This document shows positions 35,960-45,080 of a stretch of DNA of 64,000 nucleotides, one piece after another (within the stretch, counting starts at the first letter, position 1; the number at the start of each line of letters is the position of its first letter). The position numbers and the translations under genes were made by a program. The stretch is from positions 124,001-188,000 of the forward strand of contig JAEUVF010000008.1 of the NCBI GenBank assembly GCA_016787265.1. Reading direction: 5' to 3'. The stretch is from Flavipsychrobacter sp. Lineage in GTDB: Bacteria > Bacteroidota > Bacteroidia > Chitinophagales > Chitinophagaceae. Under the pieces are notes generated by a model. That model saw nothing but the letters and a program-made list of their open reading frames with translations. It had not been told where the DNA came from and searched no databases.

Positions 35960-37818
35960 CCAGGAATTGTCATCCCCAGCATTTCTTTCAGTTTGTTGAG
36001 CAGTTCCGTTTTGGTAATGGGTATTCCCATAATCTTGTTGTATCCTTTGGCGTCAACCAGGTATTGATCACGGATGATTTTTATCAGCTGACCATTGTTG
36101 ATTTCCGGTATCAGGATCTGTTCAAAATTCTTGAGGATATCTCCCAGGTTTTTAGGGAAGGGGCGGATATAGCGAAGATGAGAATGGCTTACTTCCTGCC
36201 CTTCGGCCTGCAATTCCTGCACGGCACTTTTGATGGCGCCATAGGTTGATCCCCAGCCCAGCACCAGAATTTTTCCTTTGTCCGGACCGCTGTCGAGTTT
36301 TTGTTCAGGTATATAATCGGCAATCTTATCTACTTTTTCCTGCCGGATTTTTACCATCAACTGATGGTTTTCTGGATCATAACTGATATTTCCGGTGATG
36401 TTTTGCTTTTCGAGTCCACCTACACGATGCTCGAGTCCGGGTGTACCAGGGATAGCCCATGGGCGAACCAGCTTTTCATCCCGCTGGTAAGGCATGAACT
36501 TGTCTTCTCCATGGCCGAGTTCTTTTTTGAAGTTTACTTCAATAGGGGCCAATTGGTTGCTGACTGGAAATTTCCAGGGTTCTGCACCATTGGCGATATA
36601 ACCATCGCTCAGGAAGATTACCGGTGTCATATGCTGAACCGATATGCGAACTGCTTCATATACAGCGGCAAAACAATCACTGGGTGTGGAGGCGGAAAGA
36701 ACAGGCATCGGGCATTCTCCATTTCGTCCGTAATAAGCCTGGAGCAGATCACTTTGTTCTGTTTTGGTAGGCAGACCGGTGGAAGGTCCTCCTCGTTGGA
36801 TGTTTATAATTAACAATGGGATTTCAAGCATTACTGCGAGTCCCATGGCCTCTGTTTTAAGTGCCATACCCGGACCAGAGGTTGTGGTTACCCCCAATGA
36901 GCCACCATAAGAAGCACCGATAGCAGCCGTAATGCCAGCGATCTCATCTTCTGCCTGGAAAGTTCGGATGCCAAAACTCTTATGCCGGCTAAGTTCATGC
37001 AGAATATCGGATGCCGGGGTTATGGGGTAGGTTCCCAGGAACATGGGCAAAGAAGCTTTTTGAGAAGCTGCGATAAGTCCGTATGCCAGGGCCTGGTTTC
37101 CCATGATATTACGATAAGAGCCTGGTTCGATCCTGGCTTTTTCAACTTTATACCGGGTAGTGAAGGTTTCGGTGGTATCGCCAAAGTTGTATCCTGCCTG
37201 AAGGGCCTTGATATTGCTGTTCAGGAGGTCAGGTTTTTTGCCAAATTTATCAGTCAGGAACTGGATTGTGCTGTCCATATCCCGGTTATACATCCAGTAA
37301 AGAAATCCCAGCACAAACATGTTTTTAGCACGGTCTTTTTCCTTGGTGCCCAGGGGAAATTCTTTAAGTGCCTCCCGGGTCATCTTGGTTATATCCATGC
37401 GGGTCACTTCGTAATTGGCCAGGCTATCATCTTCAATCGGATTGACACCATCCGGATAGTTTGCCAGTCGCAGGTTTTTGGCGTCGAACCCGTCTGTGTT
37501 TACAATAATTTTTCCGCCTTTTTTAAGGGCCTTGAGATTGGTTTTCAGTGCTGCGGCATTCATAGCTACCAATACATCACATTCATCACCCGGTGTATAA
37601 ACGGGGGTGCTGGAGAAACGCAGCTGATAGCCACTGACACCGGGAATAGTTCCCTGGGGTGCCCTGATTTCCGCTGGGAAATCGGGGAAAGTAGCCAGGT
37701 CAATACCCAACAAAGCGGTATTATTAGTGAATTGGGTACCAGTTAATTGCATGCCATCTCCACTATCGCCTGCAAATTTTATCACCACCTCCTGGAGGAG
37801 TTCTTCTTTGTGCATCAT
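35956..37818 (-). CDS. korA: 2-oxoacid:ferredoxin oxidoreductase, fused gamma-alpha subunit (KorA-type)
   Basis: 620 residues. The N-terminal gamma domain (about 8-195) starts EVVIKFAGDSGDGMQLTG and contains FPDFPAEIRAPQGT. The alpha (pyrimidine-binding) domain follows, with FLGTYPITPASDILHELSRH, AEDEIAGI and SGPGMALKTEA. This fusion is the KorA arrangement of 2-oxoglutarate:ferredoxin oxidoreductase, which makes succinyl-CoA with reduced ferredoxin; other 2-oxoacids are possible. The beta subunit (KorB, with thiamine diphosphate) normally lies next door but is not in the window. An eight-base tandem repeat lies in its upstream gap. Confidence 0.9.
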   Translation of the reverse strand: MMHKEELLQEVVIKFAGDSGDGMQLTGTQFTNNTALLGIDLATFPDFPAEIRAPQGTIPGVSGYQLRFSSTPVYTPGDECDVLVAMNAAALKTNLKALKKGGKIIVNTDGFDAKNLRLANYPDGVNPIEDDSLANYEVTRMDITKMTREALKEFPLGTKEKDRAKNMFVLGFLYWMYNRDMDSTIQFLTDKFGKKPDLLNSNIKALQAGYNFGDTTETFTTRYKVEKARIEPGSYRNIMGNQALAYGLIAASQKASLPMFLGTYPITPASDILHELSRHKSFGIRTFQAEDEIAGITAAIGASYGGSLGVTTTSGPGMALKTEAMGLAVMLEIPLLIINIQRGGPSTGLPTKTEQSDLLQAYYGRNGECPMPVLSASTPSDCFAAVYEAVRISVQHMTPVIFLSDGYIANGAEPWKFPVSNQLAPIEVNFKKELGHGEDKFMPYQRDEKLVRPWAIPGTPGLEHRVGGLEKQNITGNISYDPENHQLMVKIRQEKVDKIADYIPEQKLDSGPDKGKILVLGWGSTYGAIKSAVQELQAEGQEVSHSHLRYIRPFPKNLGDILKNFEQILIPEINNGQLIKIIRDQYLVDAKGYNKIMGIPITKTELLNKLKEMLGMTIPG

Positions 37819-37832
37819 GATGCAAAGGTAAG

Positions 37833-37880
37833 GAATGGAAGAATGGAAGAATGGAGGAATGGAGGAATGGAGGAATGGAA
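37833..37880 (+). repeat. Six tandem copies of an 8-base unit GAATGGAR
   Basis: Units GAATGGAA, GAATGGAA, GAATGGAG, GAATGGAG, GAATGGAG, GAATGGAA run without spacers between the korA start and the gldA stop. Related purine-rich stretches occur near 12880 and 57960. Copy number would be expected to vary between strains. Confidence 0.8.
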
Positions 37881-37885
37881 GAGGG

Positions 37886-38794
37886 TTAGGAATTTGTAAG
37901 GGATCGGAACACGTCTTCCAGGCTTTGGTCGCTGCTTTGGAGAGAGACGATGTTCAGGTTTTGTTCAACACTGAGGGAAAGCAACTGTTTTTTAGCTTCC
38001 GCAGGATCAGCAGCTTCCAGCTCCCATTCATGGGTAGAAAGCTTGCGTAGTACTTTAAGGCTGGTTATAGTTCTTTCCAGCCATTGAGCTTCCAGTGCTT
38101 CCTTAAACTGCACCCGGATAACTGGTTTGCTGTGATGGGCCTGGAGGTCTTTCAGGTTACTATCAGCAATAATATTTCCTTTGTTGATAATGATCACCCG
38201 GTTGCAAACGGCTTCCACTTCCTGCAGGATATGGGTGGAGAAAAGAATGGTTTTTTTTGCTCCAAGGGAGCGGATGACCTCCCTGATTTCTATGATCTGG
38301 TTGGGATCGAGTCCTGTTGTTGGCTCATCGAGGATAAGCACCTCAGGGTCATGGATTAACGCTGCTGCCAGCCCAACCCGTTGTTTATATCCTTTGGAAA
38401 GCTGTCCGATTTTTTTATGACTTTCAGGGGATAGTCCGACCTGGCTGATAACTGCGTTGATACGATTATTTTTATCAGCTATGCCATGAATCTCGGCCAT
38501 GAACTGAAGATACTCCCGCACATACATGTCGTAATAAAGCGGGTTGGATTCGGGCAGGTATCCGATTCTGGATTTGGTAGCGATTGGGTTCTGTGTTACG
38601 TCAATACCTGCGATCAGGGCTTTGCCTCCATCTGGTTGGAGGTAGCCGGTAAGGATCTTCATAGTAGTGGATTTCCCGGCACCATTGGGTCCGAGAAATC
38701 CAACTATTTCACCCTGATTAACAGAGAACGAGATATTATTAACAGCTGTTTGCTGACCATACTCTTTCTTAAGTGACTGAACCGCAATTGACAT
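37886..38794 (-). CDS. gldA: ABC transporter ATP-binding protein GldA
   Basis: 302 residues with Walker A GPNGAGKST at 35-43, signature LSKGYKQR, and Walker B VLILDEPTTGLDP followed by the H-loop FSTHIL. The C-terminal extension of about 80 residues and the YLPESNPLYYDMYVREYLQF region fit the gliding-motility ATPase GldA, which works with GldF and GldG. Those partners are not in the window. The assignment over other DUF4162-type ABC ATPases rests on overall similarity and on the presence of gldH. Confidence 0.85.
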   Translation of the reverse strand: MSIAVQSLKKEYGQQTAVNNISFSVNQGEIVGFLGPNGAGKSTTMKILTGYLQPDGGKALIAGIDVTQNPIATKSRIGYLPESNPLYYDMYVREYLQFMAEIHGIADKNNRINAVISQVGLSPESHKKIGQLSKGYKQRVGLAAALIHDPEVLILDEPTTGLDPNQIIEIREVIRSLGAKKTILFSTHILQEVEAVCNRVIIINKGNIIADSNLKDLQAHHSKPVIRVQFKEALEAQWLERTITSLKVLRKLSTHEWELEAADPAEAKKQLLSLSVEQNLNIVSLQSSDQSLEDVFRSLTNS

Positions 38795-38814
38795 AGTTCA
38801 ACAAACCTACAGAA

Positions 38815-39447
38815 TTATAAGTCATCATACTCATAGATGTTATCAATATGGGTATTTGCCGGCATTTCAAATACTGGATTTATCAGACCGTCTTTCAGGC
38901 CGTATACCCAACCATGCAGATGGGGTTGTTGGTTATACTTCCAGGCTTTCTGAATAATGGAGGTTTTGGCGAGGTTCATGACGCCTTCAATAACATTCAG
39001 TTCTACCAGGCGGTTCGTTTTTTGTTCTTCATCGGTAATTGCATCGATTTCCTCCCGGTGGAAACGGTATACGTCCTTTATATTTCTAAGCCATTTGTTG
39101 ATTATGCCAAAATTATGTTGGGTCATCGCTGCTTTTACGCCACCGCAACCATAATGACCACAAACAATTATATGTTTCACTTTCAGGTGAACTACGGCAT
39201 ACTCAAGTACGCTGAGCAGGTTCAGGTCTGTATGTACCACCATATTGGCGATATTTCTGTGTACAAAAATTTCACCTGGTTGTGTGTTGGTGATCTGGTT
39301 GGCAGGCACACGGCTATCGCTGCAGCCAATCCAGAGGAAGTCGGGCCGCTGAATATTTTCAAGCCGTTTGAAAAAATCGGGATCTGTTTCTACCGTTTCG
39401 GCTGCCCATGCTTTATTTTCCAGTAAGAGTTTTTCGTATTGTTTCAT
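38815..39447 (-). CDS. Beta-class carbonic anhydrase
   Basis: Interconverts CO2 and bicarbonate. Zinc ligands are Cys42 and Asp44 in CSDSR, and His98 and Cys101 in HYGCGG; Arg46 completes the Asp-Arg dyad. At 210 residues it has the bacterial Can-like length. It lies 11 bases after the SulP transporter on the same strand, so the pair probably takes up and hydrates inorganic carbon together. Confidence 0.95.
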   Translation of the reverse strand: MKQYEKLLLENKAWAAETVETDPDFFKRLENIQRPDFLWIGCSDSRVPANQITNTQPGEIFVHRNIANMVVHTDLNLLSVLEYAVVHLKVKHIIVCGHYGCGGVKAAMTQHNFGIINKWLRNIKDVYRFHREEIDAITDEEQKTNRLVELNVIEGVMNLAKTSIIQKAWKYNQQPHLHGWVYGLKDGLINPVFEMPANTHIDNIYEYDDL

Positions 39448-39458
39448 ATAAACTGATT

Positions 39459-41027
39459 TTAATTGTTTTCAGAATGATTGGAGAATCCCTGTTCTTTATT
39501 GGCGCTTTTTTTAAGTTGTACAGTTATGTTTTTTAAAGGAGCACTGATCATAAAGTCTTCTATGACTTCAACTACATCCTTATCCAGGAAATCGGCACGG
39601 GTAGCATCAATCAGCACAAAAGAATCTTCCGGCACCTTGGCCAGTTTATGTTTAATAATAGGTTTGTTCAGGAAGGATACATCCTTTCTGAGGCGGAATA
39701 AATAATTGTTGTCGTCGTTTACCACAAATACAGCAGAACGGAAATTACTGCGTAATACGAAGAATAATCCTACAACACAACCTACCAGTATTCCTTTCAG
39801 CAGATCGGTCAGCAGGATGGCTATAATAGTTACAATAAAGGGCACGAACTGATCCCAGCCTCTTTGATAAAACTTTTTAAATATGGAAGGTTTCGCCAGC
39901 TTGAAACCGGTGTATATGAGTACAGCAGCCAGTGCAGGCAGCGGAATCATATTCAGGATATTGGGAATGAATGCTACACAAAGAAGCAACAACATACCAT
40001 GAAGAATCGCCGACATTTTTGTTTTTGCACCTGCATTAACGTTGGCGGAGGTGCGAACAATAACCGAAGTAATAGGGAGACCGCCAATAAATCCGGAGAG
40101 CAGGTTACCTACACCCTGTGCTTTCAATTCCCGATTAGTAGGAGTTACCCGCTGGTATGGATCCAGTTCATCGGAAGCTTCAATATTCAATAAGGTTTCA
40201 AGGCTGGCAACAATTGCCAGTGTGAAGGCTACTACCCAAACATTGTAATTGGCAATATGGCTGAAATCGGGAAACTGAAAGAAACTAACAAATTCCTCAG
40301 CTGTGTCAGCTTTAGGAATATTAACCAGTGTGTGATCAGGCAGTGAAAGTGCAGACTGGGAAGAAATGAAGAACTGGTTAATGGCAACCCCGATCAGAAC
40401 CACTACTAATGGAGCAGGGATGAGTTGCATGAATTTGCCAATTTTTACAATGTATTTGTCCCAGACGATGTGGATCAACAGAGATACGATTCCAATAAAT
40501 GCAGCGCCGGGTATTATGTGGTTCAGGGAGTTGAAAATGCCAGTGAACGTATTGGAGCCGTCAGGTTGCTGGAAACTTTCATCTCCTTCGAAATCGGCAT
40601 TATAGCCAACAAGGTGTGGTAGTTGTTTAAGGATCAGGATAAGACCAATGGCAGCCAGCATGGCTTTAATCACAGAGCCTGGAATATAATCACCCAGAAC
40701 ACCTGCTTTCAGGTAACCAAGAATGATCTGCAAAACACCTGCAATTACAACACTTACTAAAAAAGCTTCGAAACTTGGAAGTTTGGCGAGTGCTGCTATA
40801 ACGATGGCCGTTAATCCTGCAGCCGGGCCACTTACACTAAGCTGGGAGCCACTGAGAGCGCCAATGACAATGCCACCCACAACACCAGCAATAATACCGG
40901 AAAACAAGGGGGCATTGGATCCCAAAGCAATACCGAGACAAAGAGGAAGAGCAACAAGGAATACTACGATAGAGGATGGGATATCTGACGACAGATTCCC
41001 AAACGGATTTTGTAAACGTTTGGACAT
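39459..41027 (-). CDS. SulP-family inorganic anion transporter (probable bicarbonate uptake)
   Basis: 522 residues with about 11-12 membrane helices. The start, PSSIVVFLVALPLCLGIALGSNAPL, and GLSGSQLSVSGPAAGLTA-like block (here ALSGSQLSVSGPAAGLTA) are typical of SulP permeases. The short C-terminal STAS-like part (about 445-515) has FVLIDATRADFLDKDVVEVI. SulP proteins next to beta carbonic anhydrases are generally bicarbonate or sulfate carriers (BicA-like). The neighbour points to bicarbonate here, which is inference. Confidence 0.9.
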   Translation of the reverse strand: MSKRLQNPFGNLSSDIPSSIVVFLVALPLCLGIALGSNAPLFSGIIAGVVGGIVIGALSGSQLSVSGPAAGLTAIVIAALAKLPSFEAFLVSVVIAGVLQIILGYLKAGVLGDYIPGSVIKAMLAAIGLILILKQLPHLVGYNADFEGDESFQQPDGSNTFTGIFNSLNHIIPGAAFIGIVSLLIHIVWDKYIVKIGKFMQLIPAPLVVVLIGVAINQFFISSQSALSLPDHTLVNIPKADTAEEFVSFFQFPDFSHIANYNVWVVAFTLAIVASLETLLNIEASDELDPYQRVTPTNRELKAQGVGNLLSGFIGGLPITSVIVRTSANVNAGAKTKMSAILHGMLLLLCVAFIPNILNMIPLPALAAVLIYTGFKLAKPSIFKKFYQRGWDQFVPFIVTIIAILLTDLLKGILVGCVVGLFFVLRSNFRSAVFVVNDDNNYLFRLRKDVSFLNKPIIKHKLAKVPEDSFVLIDATRADFLDKDVVEVIEDFMISAPLKNITVQLKKSANKEQGFSNHSENN

Positions 41028-41114
41028 ACAGGTTGATTATTTCGAATAATAGAAAGGGGATACCAGTCTTCAACAGGGAAGGGGGCGGGTACCAGGGAAA
41101 ACTTCAATAAAAAC

Positions 41115-41468
41115 TCAGGCCTGATCCGGAGGCTGTATGAGGGTTTGGGAGTGTTGATCATCCGGCAGATTTTCAGATACCGGAACAACCCTTAGAATAT
41201 CTTCGGCGTTGACAGTTCGCAGAAGTGCGCAAACATCCAGATTACAAACGGAAAATGTTTTTCCGCTTTTATGCTCTTCATTAATGGGATTGTTATTGCC
41301 TGCTTCTTCCTCTACTGTATTGAGTACACAGTATTTGTTTTGTTTGGAAACAAATGGAAGCATTACCAATGTAGTGCCCAATAAACCAATGAACAACAGA
41401 GCAATGCTGGTAATCAGCATTTTCCTGCCGGAAAATTTCCGCTTTCCTGTTCTGAGGTTATTTTTCAT
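41115..41468 (-). CDS. Hypothetical small membrane protein
   Basis: 117 residues: a basic N-terminus, one transmembrane helix (about 16-38, MLITSIALLFIGLLGTTLVML) and a soluble part with three cysteines, including CNLDVC, which is C-x4-C. I recognise no family. The ATG at 41468 gives a natural start; upstream in-frame codons would precede it with unlikely sequence. It lies between the receiver gene and the SulP gene on the same strand, with gaps of about 60-90 bases. Confidence 0.5.
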   Translation of the reverse strand: MKNNLRTGKRKFSGRKMLITSIALLFIGLLGTTLVMLPFVSKQNKYCVLNTVEEEAGNNNPINEEHKSGKTFSVCNLDVCALLRTVNAEDILRVVPVSENLPDDQHSQTLIQPPDQA

Positions 41469-41530
41469 GGCGGTCGAAAATAAAGTAATAGCCTGAAAGA
41501 TAAGCAATTGTTAAGGCATTTAACAAAGCC

Positions 41531-41899
41531 TTAGTGTAATAGTTGATTGATTTCTTTAATAAGAGAACGGGTTGAGAAAGGTTTGAAAACATATTTTGCC
41601 GCACCCAATTCCAGGCCTTTGCGTAGATCTGATTCCCTGGTTTTAGCGCTGAGGAAGACCACAATAGTATCTTTGAGCGCCGGCTGTTGTTTGATATATT
41701 CACAAATGGCAAAGCCATCTACATCCGGCATCATTATATCGAGCAGTACCAGGTCGGGTTTTTCCTGTTCAGCCAGGTGAAGGGCTTCTCTGCCGTTTCG
41801 GGCAACTATTACCGAATACCCGTTTTTCTGCATCAGGAATTCCAGCGACATCAGAATATAGGGATCGTCATCAACCACCAGTATTTTTTTTTCCGGCAT
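41531..41899 (-). CDS. Stand-alone response regulator receiver
   Basis: 123 residues, only a CheY-like receiver with no output domain. It has the acidic pocket DDD at 10-12, phosphorylation site Asp54 in LVLLDIMMPDVDG, a conserved Ser/Ala block (VFLSAK) and Lys in KYVFKPF. Its start lies one base after the stop of the transporter-kinase gene, so it is the likely phosphate acceptor of that kinase. In the proteobacterial CrbS/CrbR pair the regulator is a LuxR-type DNA-binding protein; here the output must lie elsewhere. Confidence 0.9.
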   Translation of the reverse strand: MPEKKILVVDDDPYILMSLEFLMQKNGYSVIVARNGREALHLAEQEKPDLVLLDIMMPDVDGFAICEYIKQQPALKDTIVVFLSAKTRESDLRKGLELGAAKYVFKPFSTRSLIKEINQLLH

Positions 41900-41900
41900 G

Positions 41901-44618
41901 TCAGCGGTTTGTTTGGGATAATGGCAGGGTAAAGATAAAACAGGCACCTCCTTCCTCCCTGTTTTGAGCCCATATTTTTCCGGAATGGAGCTCAATGATT
42001 TTTTTGGAGATTGCCAGCCCAAGCCCACTGCCTTCCGGTTTTTTTAGTGTCTGATTAGGGGCCTGGTAAAATTTATCGAATATCAGTTCCAGAGACGTTT
42101 CCGGAATTCCTTTCCCCTGGTCAGAAACGGATACCTCAAGGTAGTTCCCGGAAACAGTTGCGGTTATTATGATTGTAGTTGCTTCAGGTGAAAACCGGAT
42201 CGCATTGGTTAAAAGATTGTAAAGTACCTGACGTATAAGTGCAGGGTCTGCTTCCATGGTTAAATCTGGACTGTCGTATTGTAATTCTATCCGCAACCGT
42301 TTTAGCTGGGTGAGTGGCTGAATATCTGAAAGCGTTTCCCCGATCAGCTCTTTTATTTGTACTGTTTGCAAGTCTAATAGTTGCCTGCCAGATTCAAAAC
42401 GTTCCAGGTTTAAAACCTGTGTAATCAGGTGACTCAAACGTTCCGTCTCGCGGACCACGGCAGCCAGGAATTCGGTTTTTTTTGGTTCCGGCATTTCAGG
42501 ATTATCATGCACCAGTTCTGTCAGGGCCCGGATGGAGGTTAGTGGAGTCCTGAGTTCATGCGTTACCGTATACAGAAATTCATCTTTCACTTCATCCATC
42601 GCCATTAATTGCTGGTTGAGTGCAGATAGCTGTTCCGATGCCCGTGTCAGTTCTATCGATTTTCTTTTTAATTCTTTATTTAGTTCCATCAGCTGTTGTG
42701 ATTCCTTCAACAGGTTCAATACTTCTTCCATACTGAGCTCCTCCGCTTTTGCAACCCTTGAAACCAGGATATGGGCAGATGCGGATCCAATTACCCCGGC
42801 CAGTATTTTTTCTGTGAATTGCACGAGGCGGGGATCTGCCGTAGATGTAGTCAGGGATATTTGATGCCGGGTTGCATATTTCTGTAAAAGGCTTCCTGCT
42901 CTGTCAGGACCTATGAAATTTTGCAACAGCACCCGGAGTGCCGGAAGGCTGGCGGTATCACGCCAAACGGCAGGTTCAGCAGCATACTTGTCTTTGTTCA
43001 GAAAGTCTACAAAAAGCTCTGCCTGGTACGTTTCCGTGGTACCTTTCCGGCTATTAATTGAAACCAGGAAAAAAAAACTGCTATTTAATAAAAGGCTCCA
43101 GAATAAAGAGTGGGAAACAGGATCCAGGGTATTCAGTCCGAAAAGAGCGTGCGGTTTCAACCAGGAGATTTCAAAATATCCATTTGCCAGCATGGATTCA
43201 TCAAGCAACCCGGCTCCTGCAAGGGATGGTAGCAGCAAGGTGAACAGCCAGCAGGAGAAACCGGCAGCGAGGCCGGCCAGTGCTCCATTTTTAGAAGCTC
43301 CTTTCCAATAAAGGCCTCCCAGCACAGCAGGTGCCAGCTGTGCAACTGCAGCAAAGGAAACAAGTCCGATAGAAACAAGACTGTATTGTTCGGCTACCAG
43401 TTTGTCGTATAACAGTGCCAGCCCGATCACCAGTAGAATGCTTCCTCTGCGCACCCACATAACAATTGCAGAAAGGTTGCTCCTGGGCACCTGGTGCAAC
43501 CGGTTATTGGAAAAAAGCAGGGGTAGCGCCAGGTGATTACTGATCATCGTTGTAAGGGCGATGGTTTCTACTATGATCATACCTGTTGCAGCTGAAAAGC
43601 CGCCAATAAAGATCAGCAGGCTCAGCAGGTATTTCCCCTTTTCGAGGGGAATATTCAAAACGTACAGATCGGGGTTTGCACTGGTGATTGGATATAGAAC
43701 GGAACCTGCCAATGCTATTGGTACTACAAACAGATTGATTATAAAAAGATAGAGCGGAAAAATCCATCCTGCTGTTTTTAAGTGGTCTTCATCCAGGTTC
43801 TCTACTACATTCACCTGGAACTGCCTTGGCAAAAAAAGCATTGCAAAAAAGGAGAGCGTCAGCATGGAGAACCAGCTCGTATAAGCATTGTTTTCCTGGA
43901 GGGTAAATAGTTGCTGCAGTTGGGGTTGCGCAGCTGCCTGTTGAAACAGGTCGGTAAAGCCATTAAAGACGCCATAGGTAATGAATAAACCCGCTGCCAG
44001 AAAAGCTACCAGTTTAATGACCGATTCAAATGCAATCGCTGCGATCAGTCCCTCGTGTTTTTCTGCTGCATCCACTGATCTGGTGCCAAAAAACAAAATA
44101 AAAACAGTTAACAGCATCGTACCATAAAATGTGCTGTCTTTCCAGATAGACTGATCTGTTTTACCTGTTGTGCCTGCAAGCAGATCAAAGCTGGTAGCAA
44201 TTGCTTTTAATTGAAGCGCGATATAGGGTATCATGCCCAATACGCAGAAGATGGTAACCAGGATTGCCAGTGAAAAGTTTTTTCCATAACGGGTAGATAC
44301 CAGGTCGGCAATACTGGAGATGCCCTGGGTTCTGCAGATACGGATAATTTTCAAAAGTACCGGCCAGAACAGTGCACATAAAATAGTTGGACCAATATAA
44401 ATTGTCAGGAAGTCCGGTCCGTTAGTGGCAGCTCTGCCGACACTTCCGTAGTAGGTCCAGGCGGTACAATAAACGGCCAGCGATAACGCATATACATATC
44501 CGTTGTTTATCCAGGATTTCCCTTTTTTTCTCACGGATTCGGCTCTCCAGGCAATCAGGCTGAGCAGGAGCAGATAAGCTACTGCAGTTCCGGCAATAAT
44601 CCAGCTATTCATGATCAT
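41901..44618 (-). CDS. Sodium/solute symporter-histidine kinase fusion (CrbS/CbrA-like)
   Basis: 905 residues. Residues about 1-500 are a solute:sodium symporter (SSS) fold with some 13 helices, including TAWTYYGSVGRAATNGPDF. A STAC-like linker domain (about 555-625) follows, then a coiled coil, then the HisKA box VTHELRTPLTSIRAL and an ATPase domain ending VSDQGKGIPE, FDKFYQAP and GSGLGLAISKKI. This architecture is that of CbrA and CrbS. CrbS/CrbR controls acetyl-CoA synthetase in Vibrio and Pseudomonas, and acs lies 2.6 kb away here. There is no PAS domain. It overlaps a small membrane-protein gene upstream. Confidence 0.9.
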   Translation of the reverse strand: MIMNSWIIAGTAVAYLLLLSLIAWRAESVRKKGKSWINNGYVYALSLAVYCTAWTYYGSVGRAATNGPDFLTIYIGPTILCALFWPVLLKIIRICRTQGISSIADLVSTRYGKNFSLAILVTIFCVLGMIPYIALQLKAIATSFDLLAGTTGKTDQSIWKDSTFYGTMLLTVFILFFGTRSVDAAEKHEGLIAAIAFESVIKLVAFLAAGLFITYGVFNGFTDLFQQAAAQPQLQQLFTLQENNAYTSWFSMLTLSFFAMLFLPRQFQVNVVENLDEDHLKTAGWIFPLYLFIINLFVVPIALAGSVLYPITSANPDLYVLNIPLEKGKYLLSLLIFIGGFSAATGMIIVETIALTTMISNHLALPLLFSNNRLHQVPRSNLSAIVMWVRRGSILLVIGLALLYDKLVAEQYSLVSIGLVSFAAVAQLAPAVLGGLYWKGASKNGALAGLAAGFSCWLFTLLLPSLAGAGLLDESMLANGYFEISWLKPHALFGLNTLDPVSHSLFWSLLLNSSFFFLVSINSRKGTTETYQAELFVDFLNKDKYAAEPAVWRDTASLPALRVLLQNFIGPDRAGSLLQKYATRHQISLTTSTADPRLVQFTEKILAGVIGSASAHILVSRVAKAEELSMEEVLNLLKESQQLMELNKELKRKSIELTRASEQLSALNQQLMAMDEVKDEFLYTVTHELRTPLTSIRALTELVHDNPEMPEPKKTEFLAAVVRETERLSHLITQVLNLERFESGRQLLDLQTVQIKELIGETLSDIQPLTQLKRLRIELQYDSPDLTMEADPALIRQVLYNLLTNAIRFSPEATTIIITATVSGNYLEVSVSDQGKGIPETSLELIFDKFYQAPNQTLKKPEGSGLGLAISKKIIELHSGKIWAQNREEGGACFIFTLPLSQTNR

Positions 44619-44826
44619 CCCGGTTTTTAGGAGTAGTTCGGTGAATCCTGCGAATCAGAAAAATAAAGAGCAGCCACCCGGAAAAAAGATAGACAAGCAA
44701 TAAAGGAAGATCGCCAATCCATTTTGGTTGATTGGCTATGGAAAGAAGGGGGAAATTAAAAAACAACAGGCAGGCAATTGTAATCAGCACTGCCTGCTGG
44801 TTTTTTTTGGAGGCTGACATAGCCAC
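44605..44826 (-). CDS. Small membrane protein in the transporter-kinase operon
   Basis: 73 residues with two predicted membrane helices (about 11-29 and 40-60) and a basic C-terminus (RRIHRTTPKNR). It overlaps the start of the CrbS-like gene by 14 bases and begins four bases after the preceding gene, so it is certainly part of the operon. I recognise no family. Small proteins of this kind often accompany SSS-type transporters, for example as accessory subunits. Confidence 0.72.
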   Translation of the reverse strand: MAMSASKKNQQAVLITIACLLFFNFPLLSIANQPKWIGDLPLLLVYLFSGWLLFIFLIRRIHRTTPKNRDDHE

Positions 44827-44830
44827 AAAT

Positions 44831-45076
44831 TTAATCGCTTATTTCATCGGATCGTTCTGGCAGGTGATCGTATTCTCCTTTAAATGCAAAGTAGCCAAAC
44901 AGGGCAAGGCCGATTGCGATTGGAATGAAGATGATTACAAATACGCCCCATTGGATTTTAGTATCTATAACCGGTTTGGCAGCAATCTCCGTAGCGGCTG
45001 TCTTTACCAGGTAGTAAATGGCGATTGGAGCGAGTGCGATCCAAAGAATTCCCAGGTATCTTTTTAGTTGATTCAT
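44831..45076 (-). CDS. Small two-helix membrane protein (DUF6814-like)
   Basis: 81 residues with two membrane helices (about 7-27 and 42-65), ending in LALFGYFAFKGEYDHLP. The GYFAFKGEY motif and its position directly behind an MFS gene fit the DUF6814 family of Bacteroidota, though this is from memory of the motif. It sits four bases from the MFS gene and from the next small gene. Confidence 0.72.
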   Translation of the reverse strand: MNQLKRYLGILWIALAPIAIYYLVKTAATEIAAKPVIDTKIQWGVFVIIFIPIAIGLALFGYFAFKGEYDHLPERSDEISD

Positions 45077-45080
45077 GGCT

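Noticed and set aside
36982..37746. 254-residue open frame on the plus strand antisense to korA
   Set aside because: It lies entirely inside korA, which has clear family motifs. The translated frame is Cys/Phe/His-rich with no domain or signal and reads like a mirror of codon usage on the other strand.
37833..37880. CRISPR array
   Set aside because: The units are only eight bases long and contiguous, without spacers; it is a simple tandem repeat.
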